Of a DNA stretch of 64,000 bases, positions 22,501 through 32,289 are shown in pieces. Origin of the DNA: Hysterium pulicare CBS 123377 (Eukaryota; Ascomycota; Dothideomycetes; Hysteriales; Hysteriaceae); NCBI GenBank assembly GCA_000467715.1, contig AJFK01000894.1:1-64000 (forward strand), given 5' to 3'. Position 1 is the first letter of the stretch, and the number at the start of each line of letters is the position of its first letter. The position numbers and the translations under genes were made by a program. The notes under the pieces were generated by a model. That model saw nothing but the letters and a program-made list of their open reading frames with translations, made no database searches and was not told where the DNA came from.

Positions 22501-25305
22501 CATCTTAGAAACCTCGACATTACCCGACGTAATCTCAGATCCAGCACTTGATTTAGATGTCGCAAAGCCCAAGCCTCCGAAGCTAAATTGCTTGCTTAGC
22601 CAACCGGTCGGTCTGGCTGGCTTGGTGATCGTTGTAGGTAGATTTAGGTTCGTCGAATATGTAGGTTGCTGAGCGATTCTTCTTGGTGGGTTACTTTGTC
22701 CACTAGTTGACGAGATATCTTTTTCCGACGGATTGATTGGAGCAATCTTCTTGCTTGAGTCACCGGAGCCGCCTCGTTGGTGCGAAATGGCTCGAGGGAT
22801 ATCTTCTGCTGCGTTGGGAGATATCCGTTTTTGTGCTCCGTCTAGGCGTGAGCCATGTGCTGTGGAACCTGAACCACGGAGGCCGCCTCCATGTGAGGGG
22901 TGGCCTTCCGTCTCATTAGACCGCTCCTTCATAAGTTGATGAAATGAGGTTTCGGGAGGAGGACGAGCGGTTTTCCCCAGAGAGGATGATGTAGTTCGGA
23001 AGGACGCGGAGAGCAATGAACCCTTTGATTCCTCTTGATACCCATTACGATCATCAGAATGCACCCGTTTACGTACCACTTTTTGTTGACTATCCTGTAA
23101 CATGCGTCTGTCCGGAAGCGGATTGAATATGTGCTCATCATATGTTTCCATCCAAGCTTTGTGCAAAGAGCGGCCATACGTGCTGGTATTTTGTTTCTGG
23201 TCTTCGTCACTTGGCCTAGATACAACTGCTCTTTGGACTGGTAATGAGGTGGAACCGTGAGGCCTAACAGCGCGATCTTCAAAGTATCCGCGTAAGGCAT
23301 GAGGATAGAGCGTTTCATCTTCTATTGGGGGGATCGAAATATTACCCATTTCATTTTCCATCACGCCCATCATTTGTAGTTCATACATCTGGCATCGTAG
23401 ATTAAATGACTTCTTTTTCGCTTTTGGTTTCATTGAAGATTTCGCAGACTTATTGGGCTTGGTTAGTTCCACAATCTCCTCTGAGGGGCCAGACCAAAAG
23501 GAAACATCCACCCAATGAGGCATAGCATACCTCCATTCATCGCTTTCCGTATCGGCGATTGTCACTTGGGGGCTAATTGATGGTATTGGAGGAATCTCTC
23601 GTGGAGAATGATTGTGTAGTGATCCGAAATTTGGTTGATTCTGGCGAGGTGTCCGATCATCTTGTTCATCAAGGCCGTCTAGTGAACCATGTTTCTCCGT
23701 GCGACTCCTGTACTTGCGTATTCTGCTGTGGACTAACCGGGGATTGCGGTATTTGAAAAGTGGAACTGAGTGTAGAGGCATTGGAGATAAGCAAACAAGA
23801 TCGATCCCGATACCGGATCCGACCAAGGTATCCGTGGTCAGCTTGAGGACGTTGTAGTCAACCTCGAATACTCCCGTACCTGCAGTGATAACCACGACAG
23901 ATATACCAGTATGAACCAGATCTCGATCGATGTAGTCTTTTTCGAACTGTGCAGCAGCCAAATTTATGGCCTCTAGCACGTTACCGTTGGAGGCTGTGGA
24001 TGGAGTGCCGGAGATTGCAAGATCAGAATCAGATTCAGTGGGTTTCTTGTCCGTTGCCACCAATTGTGTCTCATTACTAGTTTTTGGTACGAGTGATACG
24101 TCCCTGAGAAATGTCCGAAATTCTTTCTTGAGTTGATACAAAATATTGATCCAATCTCCACTTGCCATTTCGCTGACAACAACGCGGTAGTAGTCTCTGA
24201 AGGGACGTTTTCGACGGTCAGAAATAGTCTGCTGAGCATCCTCATCTGGATGTATTTGCACTGGCGATTGCCCCGTATCATATTCCATCCTGGTGAAGAG
24301 GATAATCGTGACAAGGTGCCGCGCGTTTATTTTCGTCCATCGCTTGAACAGCTCGGGAAGGAATCCGTTCACAACTTTATTGAACATAATTTCCCCAGCA
24401 CCTTCGGCATCAAAGTCCCACATCTCTTTGGACATCTGGATGAATAATACATACCGAGCAGACTCACTGCGAAACACAGGTTTGGTCACGGACGAGAAAT
24501 AGCCGGAGTGCGTCGACTGCCCGTTGATGTATACATTCTTGACGGTTGCCTTGATAGTCCCCATGAATAGCAGTTTCTGGCCTCGATAGACTGTTCGATT
24601 GCAGAGTTCGGCGATTGACATTCGCCACATGTCTGCTCTTGCAAGGTATTCATCTCTAAATGCAATTTCTACGTGAGATGCAGAATGGGTATCTTCATCA
24701 GCCTACACATCGGGGTCAGCGAACTACTGCTGCTTGTGGTCATGATATATCAAGCTTACGGCGGTCACAACGACTTGCATTCTGTTTCGAAAACCGAAAA
24801 CCTTCGCAATCTTTTCCGCAATGGAGACCTTCATTTTCGTTAGAGCAGGTGTTGGTTATATTTGAGAGACATGACGAACCTGCAGAGTGGGGTATTTTGA
24901 TTTTTGTTCTGCTGTCATTGGTTTGGCAACGAATACATATGACTTTTGCGGATCAACATCGCGGCCACCTTGAATGGGAGCCCCATTTTCATCTAGCGTA
25001 ATAACAGTCGAATGCCTACGGCTTCTTCTTGAGCGGGAGTCCAGCGTAGCATAATTAGGCTTCTCGTCGACTGCTGGTCGATATGGTTCTTTCGATGAAG
25101 TCTTCGCAGATGTTTGAAAGTCCCGAACTGCTGTTACAGTTTTGAGCGCAATGATCCGAATCAATGATCCAGGTATAGTTGTAAGTTCGGGAAACTTGTC
25201 CCCGTTGAAAACAACTTCCTCTTTGGAATAGTTATCGTCGTGAGTCCAGAGTGTACATATCTTCTGCACTCTCGTAGACTTCAGGCTGGCGGTAGATTTT
25301 GACAT
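19564..25305 (-). CDS. IML1: Iml1/DEPDC5, GTPase-activating subunit of SEACIT (GATOR1)
   Basis: Vacuolar negative regulator of TORC1. With Npr2 and Npr3 it stimulates GTP hydrolysis by Gtr1 (RagA/B). Minus-strand exons are 25305-24880, 24828-24760 and 24702-19564, giving 1877 residues. The spliced N-terminus contains KICTLWTHDDNYSKEEVVFN and then VSIAEKIAKVFGFRNRMQVV, both typical of the family. Next come EIAFRDEYLARADMWRM and CNRTVYRGQKLLFMGTIKA, then a von-Willebrand-like segment ending GIGIDLVCLSPMPLHSVPLF. A DEP domain lies near residues 1380-1460 (RRWHWRLHYNCFLGFDLTGW). The C-terminal domain includes IRIDWMNVTAKLIEDAI. Ser-rich low-complexity stretches occupy the middle. I start at the first in-frame ATG, at 25305; the frame is open a little further upstream. 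Confidence 0.93.
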
Positions 25306-26385
25306 GTTCTGTAGATACCGCCACAATCGAGACAGAGGCTTCACAATTCTTCCAACCCGAATCCACACAAACAGATCATATGGAACTAGTGCAAGGACAG
25401 TGTAGCGCGTAACGTCAAGATAGATATATGGGGTGCAACGCGCGATTAAGCAGCAAGGAGCGGAGGCCGTTGGATATCCGGGTGAACCTTCATCAAAGCC
25501 GGCAGTAGCTTATCGCTAGAGTATCGTTAGTTTGTGGGGAAGATTGTTTTGAAATTACCATCCTTGACAACTCATAATCCGAAATAACGAAAAGGAGACG
25601 CGAGACGCAATGTCGTTGGAAGGTCAACAGCACTGGAGGACCGTGCATGCTAAGACTATTCTGATGCCGCTACGGCATCGGATTAATGATAAGCCGTGTC
25701 GTCCTCCCACTCCACCACGTCGCCTCCACCGCATAGTTCATCTTTTCTCATCCGTTGTCCTTCAATATCCGAGCAAGTTCTCTCAATATGCGTCCTTGCG
25801 GTTGGATATTCCATTATAGTGAGAAGCACGTCTTCAATCCTCACCGTTCGATTTCTAGCAAGCTACTTGCCTAAATGCCAATTAATTCTGTTTCATCCAA
25901 GGAGGTATTGGTTGAGACTCTTATTATCGCTGCCCAGGAAATGTTTCATACGTGACATGCTTACAATTTGACTGTGTCTCATGCTATGTTGAGTCGAGTC
26001 CCAGCTACTCTTCCGCCTTGGCTTTCACGGCTTTCATATCACACTCAGTCCAGTTTAGGTGACATCAAGTAGTACTAAGCGGATATGGACGGGTAGTTCA
26101 CGATCCAAAAATCCGCTCACGGGCCACAGGTTGCGCAATACTAGGATGCGAAATTCACCTTTGTAATGTTTTGATTCACTGGTCTTTGCTTCGACTTACG
26201 TCATAACCGTTACCACCTCAACCAACTCCATTCACGGCCGTTACCTCAAAACGAGATTTCGCAGCTCCAACGGCCTCTTTCCTTTCCCGACAATGAAAGT
26301 GGCTTGACTTTTGAACCAGCAGATCGTTTCCCTCAAGTCTGTTAAGAAACCGATCTCTACGACACTCCAATCCAAAACATCATCA
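25306..26385. promoter_or_regulatory. Divergent upstream region of IML1 and paralogue gene A
   Basis: The two genes point away from each other, so both promoters lie in this ~1.1 kb. A four-codon upstream frame (ATG at 26293, stop at 26305-26307) lies in the probable leader of gene A. No other coding signal is seen. Confidence 0.5.
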
Positions 26386-27584
26386 ATGGCTGGTGCGCCT
26401 CACATCTCAACTGCTTCCAGAGCCAACAGAGGACGTCAACTTCGTTCTGGCCCAAGCACGAATGGGCATGCTAAGAGGAGCGCCCGAACCAACATGTTCC
26501 ATATGGAAGATCTAAGGGAACACGAGTCTGGAAGTGTAAGCTCTGCACATGATCATCTTGTAGCTCAGGAAGATAGTTGCACTAACTGTATCCTCTATCA
26601 CTAGGATTATGAGAACATTTCACTGCCTTCTCAGCCAATACTTTACAGACCAGATACTCCTACGTCCCTGCAAGATGAAAACAGTCTCGGCGTCCGCTAC
26701 CCTGACCTGACTCAGAGTGATTCGGGATCCGAAGCTCCGGCCACTCCCACCCAGGTATTATACGTCTTCTCAATCTCCCGACTTCATATGTAATATAGTA
26801 AGCTGATGTGTCTAACTATGCTAAGGCTTCATTGGCCCCAAAGTCGGAGACCATCTACGCTCCATACGTGCAGCACTTTGACTCGTCCATTCAAGCCCAG
26901 GAGTACTTGAGTCGAATCGTAAGGCAGCCATGGGTTAAAGATGATCCTACCATCAAGACTGCCGAAGCTCATGCACAAGACTGGGTTAAACGTTTCTACC
27001 ATGCGATGATCGATACTTCTGAAATCAAGGATAATCCAACTGCGGTGGGGTATCGCCGTTTCGCTACGGAGAAGCGTTATAAAGAGAAAGACATGGTTGC
27101 AAGGCTCTGGGTGTTATTTGTAAGTCCTGGACTTTACCTAATAATCACACTATTACTAAAAAATTTCAAGGCTATCGTTCTCGATACCTGCCGAAACGGA
27201 GCACGTGCAGCCATCGATGATCGCGAGTTCGCATACAGGCGCGAAGACAAGAGTTCTTCTTGCTTTGATAAGCTTTGTTACATCATGGAAGCTCTTCGCG
27301 TAAGTAAGGCATTAAACACCGCCGAGTGATACCTGACACTGGTTAGAACGAGAAGACAATTTGTATGGATGTTATGGAAGGTGGTTCAAACTTGTACCTC
27401 CTCGCCGAAGCTCCAGTAGGATATGCCCAGGTAGGTATCGTTGCTTTTTATTTGAACATTTGCTGAAGATTTTTTACAGAAAAAAGTCGACAACCGGAAC
27501 GTCAATAACAAAAAGAAGGATATTATGGCGGCTGGCCGGGTTGCCAAGAGTCTTCCGCGCAAACGGAGACGTTCTGCGGCTTGA
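26386..27584 (+). CDS. Uncharacterised family, tandem paralogue A
   Basis: I do not recognise this family. Six exons, 26386-26535, 26605-26754, 26826-27119, 27171-27299, 27347-27430 and 27480-27584, give 303 residues, and every intron is phase 0. The first 100 residues (two exons of exactly 50 codons) are polar and Ser/Pro/Gln-rich. The module shared with genes B and C spans about residues 140-280: DDPTIKTAEAHAQDWVKRFY with the following HAM, DNP, LDTCRNGARA, a Cys/Leu/Ile-rich helix (LCYIMEALR), then NEKTICMDVMEGG and APVGY. The C-terminus is strongly basic (KKVDNRN, then RKRRR), which suggests nuclear location. The third intron is 51 bases and stop-free in frame, so retention would add 17 residues. 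Function is unknown. Confidence 0.7.
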
Positions 27585-28853
27585 GTCACACGAGAAGTTC
27601 GCGGAGCTTATATGCAACCCGCTCTTACCAAATCAGGGCTCGGCAGCGTATCATTCCACGACTCTTCTTCTATTTTCAGGACGCGAATGGAAGTTTATGA
27701 AGTCTCCAAGGCTCCGAAAAAACTGGATTTCCTGTAACCAGTAAAGATCACACAAGATCTGCTCTGTACTTTGTCAACTTCGTCAAGTGGCAGCCTTTTG
27801 AGCTACGCCCTGCACGGCATTTTTCTCTAATACCAAATCACTAGAGGATAAAGAAGCGACACGTAGTATGTTTGAGGATTGGGCAACGATATTCATCTTT
27901 TTGCTCGCTATGTTGTAATTGCGACTAAGTAGACTATTATACTAGAATAAACTTGATATGGTTCGACATGCGCTAAAGTAAATGCATAATGATGTTTTGA
28001 TGGGTCCTAGAAACTTTTCTCCGCTGGAAACAGCTAGAGAGATCTCACCTTTTGATAGCTCAATACCTATGTACACTTCAAACCCGATTTTAGAGACGTT
28101 GCTGAATGGGAGCCCAACGTAAGTAGCTAGGTAGATATGCGTTAGACTTGCACGTGACTGGAATATAGTTAATCCCCTCCACTGCAGTCATAACTTAGAT
28201 ACATCACCGCGTTACTTGAATGAGTATCATCTCCAATACCCTCGACCGCAGTCTATGCTTTTTATGCAACTTCACAAACTGTCCTTTTGAAGACAGCAAG
28301 CTCCCCAACGGGCTGGACATGCCATGCTACCCACATCAACTTTTCAAAACTGATATACGATGATTTGTACTTTGATTCTAAAGAACTTCGAAAGCAGCGT
28401 GAATAGCTGCCTAACAGCATCTAATCATGTCCTTACGCGGTGTTCTTTCCCTTGGGTGAGCAATCTGCTCCGCCTGCTCCGTGTTCACGCAAGCTCCACG
28501 ATTAGTAACGAGACTTGTCGCGTGCTAACACAACAACGTGTAAGTTCTGTTGTTCACCACTTGCTTCATACATAGTCTTGAACATTCTGGTCATGTGGGA
28601 GGCGCTCTCAAAGTGAATGCATGTGGACAGCGGCTATGCTTGGCATTGGCTCTTCCCCAGAAACTTACCCGGGTGACGGAAATTTATAAGAATGCTTTGC
28701 CAGAGTCCAACATCCTCAATTTCTCACTCAAATTCTCCACCTACGCCTTCACAACAACCACTCGCGCTCTACTTTTCAAGTCACAAAACACACTCGTCAG
28801 TAACCGTATCGTACACTATCCAAGCAACTGTGGAACCCTTTGGGTTTTCAAAA
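27585..28853. other. Intergenic region between paralogues A and B
   Basis: AT-rich spacer holding the 3' flank of A and promoter of B. A TATAAG sequence at 28685-28690 could be the TATA element of gene B. No additional gene copy is detectable. Confidence 0.5.
28685..28690 (+). promoter_or_regulatory. TATA-like element of paralogue B
   Basis: TATAAG about 165 bases upstream of the chosen start codon. It supports transcription starting downstream of the ATG at 28692. Assigned by position only. Confidence 0.3.
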
Positions 28854-30928
28854 ATGATATCGCGTTCTTCTTCATCGAATGTTCGTAAACGCGCACTCTC
28901 GCAGGATGATGGGGAAGACGATCTGAAAACCAAAAAGCTGTGCGCTTACAGCGAGAAAGAGAACCTCCGCATTATTCAGGCACAACCTAGGCCAACGTCT
29001 CCATCTGGCTTTCTGGGCGAAGGAGAGGCCGGTCCATCACTTCCCTTAGCACTCTCTAACGGATCGTCCGGAATTGGCGATATTCGGTCATTGTCTACTC
29101 GCTCCGTCTTACAGCAACCTGGTAGCAATACGGCTGCGGATACCAGGCTGGGTTTACAACAAGGCAACCAAATGAGTATCCCAGCAGCAGGGCTTCTTGG
29201 GCGTGGACGGAAAAATGCTACGCGAGCTAGCCAAGCCGCAGCTCCAGCTCGTAGACGCGTTCGAAAGGCAGATGAAAAGAATCTTCCAGCGGATACTCTT
29301 GAAGTTCGTACTACCAGTGGTACCTTAGCCTCAAACCTGCCTGTGGGACTGTTTCAAGCCAACCAACAGAGCACATGTGGAATACAGCCACAAGCGCTAG
29401 ACATCTATGGCAATCAGCAACCGTCTTCTCTATATGGGCTTCCTACTGTTCTAGGACAGCAGTGTCCAGAAGGTCACCCGGCCAGTCTCCAAGCACCGGA
29501 CATTAATCCACCCTCTTCAAGCTCCACTTCCAAGAAAATGAAGCCCATATCAAGGAAAAGGAAGCCAAAGCCTAAGGAGACCAACCCTCAACAAGCTCAA
29601 AAAGGGTATGCTCCATACAGAGGGGTGTTTATGGACTCGGATACTGCTAAGAAATTTCGCCTCGAAAGTCGCCCGAAACGCGATCCGTATATACACCCAG
29701 CAGAGGACTCTACTATTCAAGAAGTCGAACGGAACCGAGACTACTACGTAGGGCTAATTTATGGCGCCATGGTTTGTAGGGATCGGCGAAATGACAATAA
29801 TACATCGCCAGCGTACCGATATTGGATTGAAGGAGCGCAATTTGACAGTGATGTTGTCGAAGCGTATTGTCATAAGATATATGTAAGTTATGCTGCACGC
29901 TCTATCTCTTTGGCAGATGGGTTGACACTGAAAATCCAGGACAAATTACTACAACTCGTCAAAAAAGGTTTCACGGGAGAAACGAAGCACGATCTGACTA
30001 TGAACGGAAAGACTCATAAGGATGATAAAGATGCAAAGTGCATTGAGCGTATAGCGAACATACTAGAGTCGCTTGAAGTAAGCTTAGTCATTGGACTGGA
30101 ATTTACGGATCATGGCTGATGAGATTTTAGACTGAAAAAGCCATCTGCAATGACATGATGGAGGGGGGTTACAAAATCATGATGTTTGTGAACGCCCCGA
30201 AAGCTTACGCTTATGTAAGTTTGAGAAATTCCTGTCGTTACGGCTTTGCTGACGGGCTGTAGCGCAAGCTTGATAACCGTAATGCCAATGAGTTGAAACG
30301 CCAACGCTTGGCTGAAGAAAAGGCCAATCGTGAGCGCTTGGCAGGTATCAATACTACAAATAATAATGACCATGGTCTTGAGCCAAACTCGTCTGAAGCT
30401 GCAGATGATGAACAGGCTCAACATCAATTTGATCAGGCTGGCAATTCTCCTTTCCAAGAAGCCCTTCAACCTGGCCCAATAGACTACTTCCAAATTACCA
30501 GTACTGCCGAACAACAAATCCATCAATCGGCGTCGGGTTCCGAAGTACTTTCCCCCCCAGATCCCAACCACGCACAAAATCAAGGTCTGTTACTCAACAA
30601 CCACAACGTCACGTCGACTTTCAATGCTCCTAATCTAAATCGGTACGTTCACACTGGGGATGGAGCGCTTTTCAATGACTATTCGGAAGGGCACGGCAGG
30701 GAGCAACAAAGAAGCACGTTTCCACATGGAGGAGCAATGCAGACTTATGGTAACCCGCCGCAATTTTCCGCACAGTTTATCACCCACGGTAACTCTCAAG
30801 AATCTGGCTATGAGTATCCAAGTCATTTGATGGCCAATCAATATGGATATGGAGACAGCGATTCTGGATCTGCTATCGACGCGTTCGATCAGTTACAGGA
30901 CTACGGAGGTCTATTCCAGGACTCGTAG
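28854..30928 (+). CDS. Uncharacterised family, tandem paralogue B
   Basis: Paralogue of genes A and C. Exons 28854-29882, 29940-30077, 30131-30214 and 30263-30928 give 638 residues with all introns in phase 0. A long Ser/Gln/Pro-rich N-terminus carries basic patches such as KKMKPISRKRKPKPK, resembling a nuclear localisation signal. The shared module starts near residue 280 (EDSTIQEVERNRDYYVGLIY, then GAM) and continues through DVVEAYCHKIY, CIERIANILESLE, TEKAICNDMMEGG, MMFVNAPKAYAY and RKLDNRNANELKRQR. The 84-base third exon matches exon 5 of gene A in size and content. The tail is Asn/Gln/Gly/Tyr-rich. The frame is open to an upstream ATG at 28692, but a TATAAG just before it suggests that stretch is leader, so I use 28854. 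Function is unknown. Confidence 0.7.
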
Positions 30929-32289
30929 TTAACTCGACCACCACAGTCGTACACGATGGAGATATCTTTCTTCCAAGTCGACACTGCATGGCGTTTTACT
31001 TCATATCTCTTCATATCCACAATGTTTCTCTGGAAATACTCCTCATGCCTACTACATGGAGCCGTAGGTGTTATTGAGTATTTTCTATTTCCTTATCCCG
31101 ACCAACTCTACCAGCTAATAGCCTTGAAGGTTATTATGTTTCCTTATGTTATAGGTCGTCATCATAATTCGGCAAGGTCTACTTCATTTCCTTTCGTGAG
31201 CAAGACATTAAAGCCAGGAATTATCCGAGATTGTCTGAGTGAGCGGGCCTAAATATTTTTATTAATCTGGCGTTGTCGGATCGCAGCATAATAGAATGGT
31301 TCTTTGAATGTGCAGAGATCTTCTGAGTTCAGGTCAACCGTCATTCCTTCTCTAGTTTACGAGCCCCTTTCATCGCACTTTTACTTCGCTGTCTCATGTG
31401 ATTGACTGTGCATAGCCACGTGTTCCGGCTACGTGAACGAGTCTCGACTCTCCATTCATCAGGGACGCAGTGGCTTTACCGAAAAACGTACATTTTGTTT
31501 TGGCAGTTGCTTAATTTCAAGTCCTTGTGCCCTCAAATTAGCGTACCTGTTAGGAAAACTTATTGAACTTTAGGTAAGTCGATATTCTATCCATTACCTC
31601 TTCTAACAGTCCTAGCTGATATGCGGATAGCGATAACCACGCGCGCCTTACATTGTGAACGAGCAACGCGAGAGCCCTTTTGCAAGTGCCACACGCCTAA
31701 TCCGGTTTGCAGGTTTACATTCTTTCTAAACAATGTTGACTCTGCAGATCAGATCGTACACTACGTTTGACTTGCCGACATGTCGCTTTATTTGTGCCTA
31801 CTTCAACTTCTCGTCAACTTCAGAGCCAGTGGAGTAAGGCATGCAACTAATTGGCGCGGAGTGAAGACATAGCTGAAAAGCACTCCGAAATATGGGACAC
31901 GAGTACCGGGAGCATTGATAATCGGGGACGTTATCGACGAAGGTTTTCGGGGTCTGATTCACATGTTCCGGTATGTTGTTCCTCAACGAAGTTGGCGAGG
32001 AAATGCGGCTCCAATTCATCGCGAGTCCCTTCGCTTGTGAATACTATGAGCACCGCCAAGTCATAAATCACAGAGCTCTACAACATTATGAATATCCAAC
32101 GTCGGCAAGCAATGGTCCTGATTCACATCTTCCACCTCTTTCGGTCCTTGAGCACATTCATCAAGTTTGAACCGTACTTAAGATAGTGCCTCCCCCTCAC
32201 ATCCTCTCATCACACTCGCCTTGATTCTCACATCCACTCCCACCACCAACAAACACTCACGAACTAGGCGTTTACTACCCATCACTGGC
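30929..32289. other. Intergenic region between paralogues B and C
   Basis: About 1.4 kb with only short open frames. The last ~90 bases before gene C are C-rich (CACTCCCACCACCAACAAAC), typical of a fungal core promoter or leader. Confidence 0.5.

Noticed and set aside
28692-28853. N-terminal extension of paralogue B from the ATG at 28692
   Set aside because: A TATAAG lies just before this ATG, so the stretch is more likely leader. Not excluded without 5' end data.
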